The notes below the pieces were generated by a model, which searched no databases, was not told the origin of the DNA, and worked only from the letters and a program-made list of their open reading frames with translations. From Bacteroides sp. An322 (GTDB lineage Bacteria > Bacteroidota > Bacteroidia > Bacteroidales > Bacteroidaceae), in NCBI RefSeq assembly GCF_002161765.1, contig NZ_NFIN01000021.1, forward strand, positions 1 to 64,000: a stretch of DNA of 64,000 nt, read 5' to 3'. Shown here in pieces: positions 52,646 to 62,143 of this stretch. How positions within the stretch are numbered: the first letter of the stretch is position 1; each line of letters starts with the position of its first letter. Made by a program: the position numbers and the translations under genes.

Positions 52646-53098
52646 ATGATAAAATACAGTTTAGTGATGCGTGGCAAACCGGGCAAACCGGAAGAACCGA
52701 AACAGGTTTTCGCCTCGGCGCAAAGTATCAAGAAAATGTCGCTGGAAGAGGTGGCAAAGTACATCAAACAACACGGTTGTGCGTATAATGTAGGCGATTT
52801 TTTAGCCATGACCGACATGCTTGCACAAGCTACGGCAGACCTGCTGAAGGAGGGGTATCGTATAGATTTGGGTGAATTGGGTGAATTTTATGTCACATTG
52901 GGTTGCGAAGGTGCGGAAAGCAGGGACGACTTTAATCCGGACAAGCACATCAAGGAATTGCGGGTGCATTGGACTCCCGGCGAAACCTTTAAAGACCTCC
53001 GTCAAGGTGCCACATTCGAAGAAAATTTAGACCGCCGCACGGAACTCAAATTATTGCGGGCGGAACGCAAGGGGGAGGCTGCATTGGAGTTGGAATAA
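52646..53098 (+). CDS. HU family DNA-binding protein (HU-HIG type)
   Basis: 150 residues. The N-terminal YSLVMRGKPGKPEEPKQVFA and helices MSLEEVAKYIKQHG and DFLAMTDMLAQATADLLKEG are those of the Bacteroidetes HU-HIG subfamily; GYRIDLGELGEFYVTLGCEGA is the dimer-core strand region, and the tail after about 105 is an extra charged helix. Subfamily members are nucleoid proteins of unknown individual role, several in each genome and often next to mobile or accessory genes. It precedes the large helicase gene, whose promoter begins inside its last codons. Confidence 0.85.
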   Translation: MIKYSLVMRGKPGKPEEPKQVFASAQSIKKMSLEEVAKYIKQHGCAYNVGDFLAMTDMLAQATADLLKEGYRIDLGELGEFYVTLGCEGAESRDDFNPDKHIKELRVHWTPGETFKDLRQGATFEENLDRRTELKLLRAERKGEAALELE

Positions 53099-53119
53099 AT
53101 TACAAAATTTGTATTTTTG
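53090..53119 (+). promoter_or_regulatory. Bacteroides-type promoter of the exonuclease-RecQ-UvrD gene
   Basis: TTG at 53090-53092 (in the last codons of the HU-like gene) and TATTTTTG at 53112-53119, 19 nt apart; the ATG is 37 nt further. Confidence 0.75.
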
Positions 53120-53156
53120 CAAATGAAGTAAAATAACTCAAATAAAGTTGTGATAA

Positions 53157-56100
53157 ATGTTTATATGGGATAGAATAAAAAAAATCAGAAACGCCGGAGG
53201 TGTAGATAATACCATCGACAGAAATGCTGCGCCTGTTCCATACTGTGTACCGCATTACGCCGTGGTAGATGTGGAGGTTGGTTTTAAAGACCATAAAATT
53301 CATGACATCGGAGCACTCCGTGACGATGGTGCTGTTTTTCATAAGACTTCAAAGCCGGAACTATTTGAGTTTTTTAAGAATGTAAATTATATCTGCGGTC
53401 ACAACATCATTCATCATGATGCCAATTATTTATTTGCTAATGACACTTGTCGTTGGAAGTTAGTCGACACGCTTTACATTTCACCTTTGTTGTTTCCAGA
53501 ACGTCCTTACCATAGACTTGTGAAAGACGATAAGTTGGTAAGCGATCAAATGAACAATCCGGTGAATGATTGTGAAAAAGCCAGAGATTTGTTGCAAGAC
53601 GAGATAGTGTGTTGGCGTGCGTTACCGGATGAAAAGCGAAAGGTATTTGCTTCCTTACTGAGAGGTAAGAAAGAGTTCGAAGGTTTCTTTGATATGATGG
53701 GAGCGGAACGCTTTGATAAAGGATTGGCAAAACAAATAAGGGACTTTTACGAGAAGAAAATCTGCTGGCATGCCGACATCGAAATGTTGATTGAGCGATA
53801 TCCATGTGAGTTAGCATACGCATTGGCTTTAGTTGACACAACCGATTATCGTTCCATAACTCCTGCATGGGTGCTTCGTAATTATCCTGAAACAGAGTAT
53901 GTTGTAAAACTTCTTCGTCATACTCGTTGTGGTCAAGGGTGTGTTTATTGCAATACCCAATTGGATGTGCATTATCATTTAAAAGCCTTTTTCGGGTATG
54001 ACCGATTCCGTACCTACGAAGGCGAGCCGCTTCAAGAACAAGCTGCACAAGCAGCGGTAGACGGGAAATCGTTGCTGGCTATATTTCCTACAGGAGGAGG
54101 AAAGTCGCTTACTTTCCAGTTGCCTGCGCTTATGGAAGGACATACCGTACATGGACTTACTGTTGTAATATCTCCTTTGCAATCACTAATGAAGGACCAA
54201 GTAGATAATCTTGCAGATAAAGGTATTGCGGATGCAGTGACCATTAATGGATTGCTGGATCCGATTACAAGGGCATTGTCAATAGAAAGGGTGCAAAACG
54301 GAGAAGCGTCCCTTTTGTATATAGCTCCTGAAATGCTTCGGTCTAAGACTATTGAAAAAATCCTGTTGGCGCGTCATGTCGTTCGGTTTGTGATTGATGA
54401 AGCTCATTGTTTTTCTTCATGGGGGCAGGATTTTAGGGTTGATTATCTTTACATTGGTAAATTCATTCGGGAATATCAGCAAAAGAAAAGATGTAAACGT
54501 CCGATACCTGTATCTTGTTTTACCGCTACAGCAAAACAAAAAGTGATACAAGACATCTGTGATTATTTTAAACAGATTTTAGATATAGATTTAGAATTGT
54601 TTGCTTCAGCGGCTTCGAGGACAAACTTACGTTATTCTGTCATACATACCGAAACGGATGATGATAAATATTTGAAATTGAGAGCACTTGTAGCTGAATT
54701 CGATTGTCCGACAATTGTTTATGTTTCGCGTACCAAACGAACAAAAGAACTGGCTGGCAAATTGACTCGTGACGGTTATAAGGCATTGCCTTTCAATGGA
54801 AAAATGGATGCCGATGAGAAAATCTCCAACCAAGATGCTTTTATGAATGATCAGGTGCGTATCATCGTTGCGACATCGGCTTTTGGTATGGGAGTCGATA
54901 AAAAAGATGTAGGCCTTGTAGTGCATTATGACATATCCGATTCGTTGGAAAATTATGTACAAGAAGCGGGAAGAGCTGGTCGTGACCCCAATCTTAGTGC
55001 CCGTTGTTATGTGCTTTATAGTGATAACGATTTGGATAAGCATTTTATTTTATTGAATCAAACTAAGTTAAGTATCAGCGAAATACAACAAGTATGGAAA
55101 GCTGTAAAAGATTTGACCATACAGCGTAAGCGGGTCTATTGTTCGGCTTTGGAAATTGCGCGTCAAGCAGGATGGGATGATTCGGTGTCTGATATAGAAA
55201 CACGTGTACGGATTGCTTTAGCGACATTGGAACAAAGCGGATATTTGATAAGAGGCAATAATGTTCCACATGTCTATGCTACAGGCATTACGGTAAAGAA
55301 TGTGGATGAAGCGAGAATGCGCTTGTCGGCTTCTGTTTTATTTGATAAAGATGAAATTGAAAATGCTGTACGGATTATCAAATCTTTGATTTCCCAAAAA
55401 CACATAGTCAAGGCTCAAGATGCAGAGGCAGAGTCGCGGATTGATTATTTAGCTGATATATTAGGACTTAATAAAGGTGAAGTTATATCTGTTGTGGAAC
55501 GGATGCGCCAAGAAGGCATATTAGCTGATAGCAAAGACATCTCTGCTTATTTGATGGATACAGGGGATTCGGAACGGAAGTCACGGATACTTCTTGACCG
55601 TTTTGTCAAACTTGAACAATATATTCTTCATCGTATATCTGACGGACCATTACGGATATCTTGTAAGCAATTGAATGATGATGCTGTGAACAATGGCATC
55701 CAGACATCCCGTGAAAAAGACATTCGGACATTGCTGTATTTTCTTGTCGTTAAAGGATATATCCGCAAAAAAGAAGATGCAGCACACAATATGGAAATTG
55801 TTAGTCTAGTAAATTCGGATTCTGTTATAAAGCGTTTTGAAAAGCGATTGGAAATATGCCGTTTTACTGTGGAATGGTTGTATAAAGCAATTAATGGAAC
55901 GACAAAAGAAAATAAACCGGATGAGGCTGTCCAATTTTCCATAGTAGAGCTTTTCAATCAAATCAAAGCTAATCCGCAATCACTTTTCAGCGGCTTGAAC
56001 GATTTGCAATTAGAAGATGTAGAAGAAGCACTTTTATATTTGTCGAAAATCGGTGCGCTCAAACTTGAAGTCGGATTTTTAGTCCTTTATAATGCAATGG

Positions 56101-58031
56101 ATATCCAGCGTATAAAAGACAACAAATCAAGGTATAAACAGGATGATTATCGAATGCTTAACGAATTTTACAAGCAGAAGATTCAACAAGTGCACATTGT
56201 GGGTGAATACGCCAATCTGATGGTAAAGGATTATAATGCGGCGTTGCAATATGTTCAAGACTATTTCCAAATGGATTACAAGAAGTTCATCGCAAAATAC
56301 TTTAAAGGAGAAAGGGTAAGTGAGATACAGCGCAATTTGACACCTAAGAAATATAAGCAATTATTCGGGGAATTGTCTAAACGCCAGATGGAAATTATTT
56401 CAGACAAGGAATCGCGTTGTATCGTAGTAGCAGCTGGTCCAGGGAGTGGAAAAACACGTGTACTGGTTCATAAACTAGCTTCTCTCCTTCTGCTGGAAGA
56501 TGTAAAACATGAACAACTATTAATGTTGACATTCTCAAGAGCTGCTGCTACTGAATTTAAACAACGGCTAATGGCATTGATTGGCAACGCTGCACATTTT
56601 GTTGAAATAAATACCTTTCATTCTTATTGTTTTGACCTTTTGGGACGGATTGGGAATCTTGAAGAGGTTAAAAATGTTGTTGCGAATGCAGCTGAAAGAA
56701 TAAATCGAGGAGAGGTAGAGCCTAATAAAATAGGCAAAACGGTATTGGTTATTGACGAGGCTCAGGATATGAGCGCAGAAGAATATGCATTAGTCAAAGC
56801 ACTTATGGCTAATAATGAAGAAATGCGTGTGATAGCGGTGGGCGATGATGACCAGAATATTTATGAATTCCGTGGTTCTGATTCAGCGTATATGTATCAA
56901 CTGGCACAAGCACCCGAAAGCCGGTTTATAGAGATGATAGAGAATTATCGTAGTGCACGTCATCCCGTAGATTTTGCTAATGGATTCGTAAAAAATATCG
57001 GTAAAAGAATGAAAACCAACCCTATCCGATCTATGAGGAAAGAAGCTGGATGGGTTGAAGTGATACGGCATAATTCTGTGTATATGTATCAGCCGCTTGT
57101 TGAAGAATTACTCCGTTATCGAGAGAAAGGCACTTCTTGTGTACTTACTCAAACCAATGAAGAGGCTGTTATTATAATGGCTCTTTTGAGGAAATGTGGT
57201 GTCAACACTAAGTTAATACAATCATTGGATGGATTCCGCTTTTGGAATTTGGCTGAAATGAGATATTTCTTAAAATATATAGACCAAAATACGGATACGC
57301 CTCTGATTCCGGAAAATGTATGGGAACAAGCAAAACATACAACCTTTTCTATATATGATAGAAGTCAAAGTTTAGTATATGTGAAGCGTTGTGTGGAACA
57401 ATTCGAGAAAACCTATAAAATAAAGTACATCAGTGATTTTAAGGAGTTTGTGTTTGAATCATCGATAGAAGATTTCTGTGATATATCAGGAACAGATGTG
57501 GTGGTATCGACCATTCACAAAGCTAAAGGGAAGGAATTTGATGACGTATATATGCTTATAGCAGATAATTATCAAAAAAATGCATCTTTAATGCGTCGCT
57601 ATTACGTGGGGATAACACGTGCAAAAAACCGGTTATTCATACATACAAATGGGGAATGTTTTAATCATTTGAATTTCGACCAGTATGTTGTCGATTCTAA
57701 GCAGTATGCAATGCCTGGAGAGATTGTACTGCAACTTTCTCATAGAGACGTTTATTTAGAATACTTTAAGAAATACAAACGTGAGATTTTGGCATTAAGG
57801 GGAGGAGATGCTTTAATTTATAAAGATTTTGTGTTGTATGATGTCCCGACTCACAAACCAATAGCAAAGTTGTCTTTAAATATGCAGCAAACATTATCAG
57901 GCTGGAAAGAAAAAGGCTACGAAGTGAAATCAGCATCTGTCCGCTTTGTTGTAGCATGGAAACCTAAAGATGCTCCAAAGGAAGAACCGGAAACAGCTGT
58001 CTTATTGGCAGATTTACTTCTTTCCTTATAG
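53157..58031 (+). CDS. Exonuclease-like / RecQ helicase / UvrD-like helicase fusion protein
   Basis: 1,624 residues with three enzyme modules. (1) Residues about 33-145 look like a DEDD-type 3'-5' exonuclease: VVDVEVG (Asp38, Glu40), GHNIIHHDANYL (Asp88) and NNPVNDCEKARDLL (Asp138). (2) A Cys cluster CGQGCVYC (258-265) precedes a RecQ-type SF2 helicase: PTGGGKSLTFQLPAL (P loop 312-317), VIDEAHCFSSWGQDFR (DEAH 414-417), SCFTATA, TSAFGMGVDK and QEAGRAGRD. (3) From about 1075 an SF1A UvrD/Rep helicase: AAGPGSGKTRVL (P loop near 1094-1101), LTFSRAAATEF, VIDEAQDMS (about 1198-1206), GDDDQNIYEFRG, IENYRS, VVSTIHKAKGKEFDDVY and YVGITRAKNRL. The region between holds winged-helix-like segments. Both motors look intact. 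It probably acts on damaged, branched or foreign DNA; repair or phage defence are both open. Codon use is AT-richer than in the flanking cys genes. Confidence 0.92.
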   Translation: MFIWDRIKKIRNAGGVDNTIDRNAAPVPYCVPHYAVVDVEVGFKDHKIHDIGALRDDGAVFHKTSKPELFEFFKNVNYICGHNIIHHDANYLFANDTCRWKLVDTLYISPLLFPERPYHRLVKDDKLVSDQMNNPVNDCEKARDLLQDEIVCWRALPDEKRKVFASLLRGKKEFEGFFDMMGAERFDKGLAKQIRDFYEKKICWHADIEMLIERYPCELAYALALVDTTDYRSITPAWVLRNYPETEYVVKLLRHTRCGQGCVYCNTQLDVHYHLKAFFGYDRFRTYEGEPLQEQAAQAAVDGKSLLAIFPTGGGKSLTFQLPALMEGHTVHGLTVVISPLQSLMKDQVDNLADKGIADAVTINGLLDPITRALSIERVQNGEASLLYIAPEMLRSKTIEKILLARHVVRFVIDEAHCFSSWGQDFRVDYLYIGKFIREYQQKKRCKRPIPVSCFTATAKQKVIQDICDYFKQILDIDLELFASAASRTNLRYSVIHTETDDDKYLKLRALVAEFDCPTIVYVSRTKRTKELAGKLTRDGYKALPFNGKMDADEKISNQDAFMNDQVRIIVATSAFGMGVDKKDVGLVVHYDISDSLENYVQEAGRAGRDPNLSARCYVLYSDNDLDKHFILLNQTKLSISEIQQVWKAVKDLTIQRKRVYCSALEIARQAGWDDSVSDIETRVRIALATLEQSGYLIRGNNVPHVYATGITVKNVDEARMRLSASVLFDKDEIENAVRIIKSLISQKHIVKAQDAEAESRIDYLADILGLNKGEVISVVERMRQEGILADSKDISAYLMDTGDSERKSRILLDRFVKLEQYILHRISDGPLRISCKQLNDDAVNNGIQTSREKDIRTLLYFLVVKGYIRKKEDAAHNMEIVSLVNSDSVIKRFEKRLEICRFTVEWLYKAINGTTKENKPDEAVQFSIVELFNQIKANPQSLFSGLNDLQLEDVEEALLYLSKIGALKLEVGFLVLYNAMDIQRIKDNKSRYKQDDYRMLNEFYKQKIQQVHIVGEYANLMVKDYNAALQYVQDYFQMDYKKFIAKYFKGERVSEIQRNLTPKKYKQLFGELSKRQMEIISDKESRCIVVAAGPGSGKTRVLVHKLASLLLLEDVKHEQLLMLTFSRAAATEFKQRLMALIGNAAHFVEINTFHSYCFDLLGRIGNLEEVKNVVANAAERINRGEVEPNKIGKTVLVIDEAQDMSAEEYALVKALMANNEEMRVIAVGDDDQNIYEFRGSDSAYMYQLAQAPESRFIEMIENYRSARHPVDFANGFVKNIGKRMKTNPIRSMRKEAGWVEVIRHNSVYMYQPLVEELLRYREKGTSCVLTQTNEEAVIIMALLRKCGVNTKLIQSLDGFRFWNLAEMRYFLKYIDQNTDTPLIPENVWEQAKHTTFSIYDRSQSLVYVKRCVEQFEKTYKIKYISDFKEFVFESSIEDFCDISGTDVVVSTIHKAKGKEFDDVYMLIADNYQKNASLMRRYYVGITRAKNRLFIHTNGECFNHLNFDQYVVDSKQYAMPGEIVLQLSHRDVYLEYFKKYKREILALRGGDALIYKDFVLYDVPTHKPIAKLSLNMQQTLSGWKEKGYEVKSASVRFVVAWKPKDAPKEEPETAVLLADLLLSL

Positions 58032-58104
58032 CATAACACAAATAATATGCTACTCCTAAATAGCTTATCGTCCTTATTGTAATTTTTATGTGAGCCTGGA
58101 GATA

Positions 58105-58270
58105 CAAAAAAGAGACTGTCTCAAAATGAGAATTGCCTATTAAAAAGTAATGTCTAAGGGAGCGTAGCGAAGAATCTCGTGTACATCAGCTTGTGTATTC
58201 GAGATCCTTCACGGCGTTCAGGATGACAAAATGAAAGTTTATTTCAATTTTGAGACAGCCTCTTTATTTT
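58105..58270. repeat. MITE-like palindromic element, 'GAGACTGTCTCAAAAT' family
   Basis: Arms GAGACTGTCTCAAAAT (58112-58127) and ATTTTGAGACAGCCTC (58247-58262), one mismatch apart. The core contains a second palindrome (GAATCTCGTGTACA with TGTATTCGAGATCC). The right arm overlaps the 3' end of the sulfotransferase gene. Confidence 0.85.
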
Positions 58271-59381
58271 TTTTATCCAAATGATATCCCCATTCATCAA
58301 GGGCGAAGCTCCAATGCTTTTCTACCAGCTCTACCGTTTCGGGTTTATACTGGTACTTGTTTTTCTTATACCCTTTTTTCTTATTGACGTAGGCTTCGAT
58401 AGCAGGACGTGCCTCTTCAAATCCGGGCAGAGAAAGTTTTTGATAGATTTCTTGGGTTAGGTCGAACGCGTTCTTTTCGTAATCCTCAAAGCGTACTTCC
58501 ACCAGATTGCCTTCAGGGATGAAATGCTTGTCTGCCTCGTATTTATGATAAAGCTTGGCATAAACCGAAAGGATGTTTTCCTGAAGCTCTTCGGGGGTGA
58601 TGTTTTGTAGCTGGAGAGGCTTGATGGTATTGGTGAAGAAACTCCGCGTAGATTCGAATACCGTGTAAGGGTTACGCATCAGGTAAATGAACTTGGCGTT
58701 GGGGAACATCTTTACCAATTCTTTCACACGTCCCGTATGCGGCGGGTTCTTGCTCAAGAACTGAGTGCCGTTCGTATTCCAAAGCGAAATCTTGATGAGC
58801 TTGGTAAATGTTTCTTCGAATACTTTCAGTTCGGCATCCGTAATGTCCTCGAACAGCAGATACTTGTCGGCATATTCTTGGGTATGTTTGGGCAGGAACC
58901 AGAAGTTATAATACGTATAAGGCATCATGTTGGTGAGGGCGAACTCTTCCTCCTGAGGCAAGTCTACGGCAAGCTCCATATTATCGGTAGGACGCTTGTC
59001 GGGCATCAGCCAACTCATGTTTTTCTTAAAGAAAGGTTGCCCCCACATCATCAGGTGCGGGAATACAGTCTGGTACGTGGTGTTATATCCGAAATGCTTA
59101 TCACACGAAAAGACATTGTGCATGAAGGTGGTTCCGCTTCGCCAATGTCCGAGGATGAACACCGGGTCGTGCTCCAAAGGTTTGGATGCCAAGAACTTTT
59201 CATACTTCTTGTCCTGCAAGGGTTTCAGTACGGAAAGCAAGCGGCATACGGCTTTGGTCAAGCGATATTTGCCGCGGTAATTCGGGTCAATCGCCCGTCC
59301 GCGCATTATTTCGTTGAATGTTTTCCAATCGGCTCCCACCAACGTGTTCACCGGCAATTTGCTGAATTCTAATAAGCCCAT
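58239..59381 (-). CDS. Sulfotransferase, PAPS-dependent
   Basis: 380 residues of the Sulfotransfer_3 type. The 5'-phosphosulfate loop is PVFILGHWRSGTTFMHNVF (RSGTTF at 81-86), and the 3'-phosphate binding site is FIYLMRNPYTVFESTRSFF (Arg237, Ser residues following). His/Lys candidates for catalysis are in FLSKNPPHTGRVKELV. It transfers sulfonate from PAPS to an alcohol. It follows cysC, cysD and cysN on the same strand, which together make PAPS. In B. thetaiotaomicron a similar arrangement contains BT_0416, reported to sulfonate cholesterol and other steroids; whether this protein has that specificity is inference. The last residues KEAVSKLK and the stop are encoded by the arm of a repeat element. 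Confidence 0.88.
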   Translation of the reverse strand: MGLLEFSKLPVNTLVGADWKTFNEIMRGRAIDPNYRGKYRLTKAVCRLLSVLKPLQDKKYEKFLASKPLEHDPVFILGHWRSGTTFMHNVFSCDKHFGYNTTYQTVFPHLMMWGQPFFKKNMSWLMPDKRPTDNMELAVDLPQEEEFALTNMMPYTYYNFWFLPKHTQEYADKYLLFEDITDAELKVFEETFTKLIKISLWNTNGTQFLSKNPPHTGRVKELVKMFPNAKFIYLMRNPYTVFESTRSFFTNTIKPLQLQNITPEELQENILSVYAKLYHKYEADKHFIPEGNLVEVRFEDYEKNAFDLTQEIYQKLSLPGFEEARPAIEAYVNKKKGYKKNKYQYKPETVELVEKHWSFALDEWGYHLDKKNKEAVSKLK

Positions 59382-59385
59382 AATT

Positions 59386-59473
59386 CAATTGACAATGGAC
59401 AATTGACAATGGACAATTGACAATCATCATACGGCATGGCTAATTGTCAATTGTCAATTATCAATTGTCAATT
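59386..59473. repeat. CAATTGACAAT tandem and inverted repeats
   Basis: Three tandem copies of GACAATGGACAATT-like sequence (59386-59424) face inverted copies (ATTGTCAATTGTCAATT, 59442-59473), able to form a long AT-rich hairpin between cysN and the sulfotransferase gene. Confidence 0.8.
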
Positions 59474-60977
59474 AATACTTAATTTCTATTGCATATCCGC
59501 GCCGTTCCAGTTCTTTTACCACGGTTTCTATCGCTTCATAATGTTCGGGAGCGATGCCCAACTTAGGCAAGTCGAGCACGGGGATTTCCATCGTGGTATG
59601 CATGTCCTTGTCTTCCACCCGGTTGATAATCATGCCTGCGGCACTGGTGTTGTTCGTAATCGGGTCGATGAGGATAAATGCTCCGGTAGCTTTGTTTTGA
59701 GTATAAGGATCGAAGAACAATTCTTTCGATGAAGTGAGCACCACGTGAGCGATTTGGTTCAGTTCCAAAGGCACTTCTTCCTTGTGGAGCTTTCCGTTTT
59801 CTACGCTCAGGTGTTCCATCGTGTTGACATCCACCTTATATTGGATGCTATCGATGCGGGTACGGCTCGTATTGGTGGTTTGCTTCAGGAAGAATGATTT
59901 TTCCATGTCCATCTTTTCTTCGTCCATCCATACTAACATCGCCTCGAAGTTGCGCCCTACCATCGGCACATTATCGGGATGTACCAACATCTCGCCACGC
60001 GACACGTCTATCTCGTCTTCCAAGGTCAGGGTGACGGACATGGGCGGATAAGCATATTCGCATTCCCCGTCGGGCGAGTAAATGGCTTTCACATGCGTTT
60101 TCTTTCCCGAAGGAAGCGCCATTACTTCGTCTCCTTTACGTACGACACCCGAAGCCACTTTGGATGAGAATCCGCGGAAGTCAAGGTTGGGACGGAGCAC
60201 GTATTGCACGGGATAGCGGAAATCGGTCAGGTTATGGTCGTTCCCGATATGCACGGTTTCGAGGAATTCCAGCAAGGAAGGTCCTTCGTACCACGGGGTG
60301 CGTGCGGATTTTTCCACTACATTGTCTCCGTCTAATGCAGAGAGAGGGATGCAAGTCACATCGGGTACACCTAATGGGGTGATGAATGCCTTATAATCGG
60401 CTACAATCTTATCGAACACTTCTTTCGAGAAGTCCACCAAGTCCATTTTATTGACCGCTAAGACCACATGCTTGATGCCCAATAAAGAAACCAAGTACGA
60501 ATGGCGGCGGGTTTGGGTAATGACTCCCGCACGGGCATCCACAAGGATAACCGCTAAGTTTGCAGTAGACCCGCCCGTAATCATGTTGCGGGTGTATTGT
60601 TCGTGTCCCGGAGTGTCGGCAATAATGAATTTGCGGTGGTTGGTAGAGAAGTACCGGTATGCCACATCAATGGTAATGCCCTGTTCGCGTTCGGCTTTCA
60701 ATCCGTCGAGCAAGAGGGCATAATCGATATGTTCGCCCGCATTGCCCACACGCTTACTATCGCGTTCAAGCGCATCCAACTGGTCTTCATAAATCTTCTT
60801 GCTATCGAAAAGCAAACGTCCGATAAGGGTCGATTTGCCATCGTCTACCGAACCTGCGGTAAGAAAACGCAATAAGTCTTTCTCTTCGTCCTTTTTCAGA
60901 AACTCTTCAATGGACATCCGGCCTCTTTCTTCGCCTTCCATCGGGTTTCCTGATTTGGTTTTATCTATTTCTTCCAT
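59472..60977 (-). CDS. cysN: Sulfate adenylyltransferase, GTPase subunit 1
   Basis: 501 residues, EF-Tu-like. G1 is [16 protein letters not shown], the switch region has [16 protein letters not shown]3 [13 protein letters not shown]4 [10 protein letters not shown]; beta-barrel domains follow ([25 protein letters not shown]). GTP hydrolysis drives formation of adenylyl sulfate by CysD. There is no C-terminal APS kinase fusion; cysC is a separate gene. It lies 86 bp after cysD on the same strand. Confidence 0.96.
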   Translation of the reverse strand: MEEIDKTKSGNPMEGEERGRMSIEEFLKKDEEKDLLRFLTAGSVDDGKSTLIGRLLFDSKKIYEDQLDALERDSKRVGNAGEHIDYALLLDGLKAEREQGITIDVAYRYFSTNHRKFIIADTPGHEQYTRNMITGGSTANLAVILVDARAGVITQTRRHSYLVSLLGIKHVVLAVNKMDLVDFSKEVFDKIVADYKAFITPLGVPDVTCIPLSALDGDNVVEKSARTPWYEGPSLLEFLETVHIGNDHNLTDFRYPVQYVLRPNLDFRGFSSKVASGVVRKGDEVMALPSGKKTHVKAIYSPDGECEYAYPPMSVTLTLEDEIDVSRGEMLVHPDNVPMVGRNFEAMLVWMDEEKMDMEKSFFLKQTTNTSRTRIDSIQYKVDVNTMEHLSVENGKLHKEEVPLELNQIAHVVLTSSKELFFDPYTQNKATGAFILIDPITNNTSAAGMIINRVEDKDMHTTMEIPVLDLPKLGIAPEHYEAIETVVKELERRGYAIEIKY

Positions 60978-60984
60978 CTTTCTT

Positions 60985-61066
60985 CAGTTAATAGTTAACA
61001 ATTAATAGTTAATAACGGTGTCGAGATAACATCGTTATTAATTATTCACTATTCATTATTCACTTA
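60985..61066. repeat. AT-rich repeats TTAATAGTTAA / TTATTCACTATTCA
   Basis: Repeated TTAATAGTTAAC units (60988-61012) and repeated ATTCACTATTCATT (61040-61062) flank an inverted AATAACG/CGTTATT pair (61011-61017 and 61033-61039), in the cysD-cysN gap. Confidence 0.65.
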
Positions 61067-61975
61067 GAAGTATCCTTCCCGCTTCTTTTCTTCCATGCTG
61101 GCTTCTTGGTCGAAGTCGATGACACGGGTCGTACGCTCGCTCTTGGTGGTGGTCATCATTTCTTCCACGATTTTTTCGATGGTATCAGCCTCGCTCTCGA
61201 TAGCACCGGTCAAGGGCCAGCATCCCAACGTACGGAAACGGATTTTTTTCATCTCTATCTTGTCGCGGTATTTTTCGGGCAAGCGGTCATCATCGGGCAT
61301 GATAAGTTGGCCGTCGATATTGACCGTAGGACGCATTTTAGCAAAATAAAGCGGCACGATAGGGATTTTTTCCAAACGGATATATTGCCATACGTCCAGT
61401 TCGGTCCAGTTGCTCAAGGGAAACACTCGGATGCTCTCGCCCTTGCGGATGCGGGTGTTGTAGATGTCCCACAATTCCGGGCGTTGGTTCTTCGGGTCCC
61501 ATTGGTGGAACTCGTTACGGAAAGAGAAAATACGCTCTTTGGCACGCGATTTCTCTTCATCGCGGCGTGCGCCTCCGAAAGCTGCATCAAATTTGTATTT
61601 ATCAAGCGCATGGAGCAGGGCTTGAGTCTTCATCAGGTCTGTATGCACTTTGCTTCCGTGGGTGAAGGGACCCACTCCGGCACGGAATGCTTCCATGTTG
61701 CTTTCTACAATCAGTTTCCATCCGTGTTCCTTGGCATACGTATCGCGGAACTGAAGCATTTCCTTGAATTTCCATTTCGAATCAATGTGCATCAAAGGGA
61801 AAGGCGGTCTTCCCGGGGCGAATGCTTTTTCAGCAAGCCGCACCATTACGGACGAGTCTTTTCCGATGCTATAGAGCATCACCGGATTTTCAAATTCGGC
61901 TGCCACCTCGCGGATGATATGGATAGATTCCGCTTCCAGCTCTTTTAAGTGGCTCAAATTGTATGTTTCTTCCAT
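61064..61975 (-). CDS. cysD: Sulfate adenylyltransferase, subunit 2
   Basis: 303 residues of the PAPS reductase/ATP sulfurylase fold. The PP loop is [19 protein letters not shown]; other motifs are [41 protein letters not shown] and [17 protein letters not shown]. The C-terminal [15 protein letters not shown] and the final EKKREGYF are typical. It forms APS from ATP and sulfate together with CysN. Confidence 0.96.
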   Translation of the reverse strand: MEETYNLSHLKELEAESIHIIREVAAEFENPVMLYSIGKDSSVMVRLAEKAFAPGRPPFPLMHIDSKWKFKEMLQFRDTYAKEHGWKLIVESNMEAFRAGVGPFTHGSKVHTDLMKTQALLHALDKYKFDAAFGGARRDEEKSRAKERIFSFRNEFHQWDPKNQRPELWDIYNTRIRKGESIRVFPLSNWTELDVWQYIRLEKIPIVPLYFAKMRPTVNIDGQLIMPDDDRLPEKYRDKIEMKKIRFRTLGCWPLTGAIESEADTIEKIVEEMMTTTKSERTTRVIDFDQEASMEEKKREGYF

Positions 61976-61994
61976 AAGTTATATGTTATGATTT

Positions 61995-62142
61995 AATTTT
62001 AACGCAGAGGCGCAAAAGCGCAAAGTTTTTTATTTTTTGAGAAAGGCAAAGAACCCAGAGAAGTTAAGTCTCAGCAAGGTTTTGCGGACTTTGCTTTTCT
62101 CTTAATTATATTTCTCTGCGTTTTTGCGTCTCTGCGTTTTAA
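61995..62142. repeat. Palindromic intergenic element, 'CGCAGAGRCGCAAA' family
   Basis: Left arm TTTTAACGCAGAGGCGCAAA (61997-62016) and right arm TTTTTGCGTCTCTGCGTTTT (62120-62139) with inner GAGAAAGGCAAAG/CTTTGCTTTTCTC pairing. It lies between cysC and cysD. Confidence 0.85.
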
Positions 62143-62143
62143 T

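Noticed and set aside
52646-58031. HU-like gene plus helicase as a two-gene operon of one defence system
   Set aside because: The helicase has its own promoter inside the end of the HU-like gene, and HU-HIG genes are common in many contexts; adjacency alone is weak evidence.
58737-59372. Long plus-strand ORF (211 codons) antisense to the sulfotransferase gene
   Set aside because: It is a shadow of the sulfotransferase reading frame; the encoded residues show no domain and no promoter precedes it.
61106-61948. 280-codon plus-strand ORF antisense to cysD
   Set aside because: The minus-strand frame has every CysD motif; the antisense frame has none and arises from codon bias.
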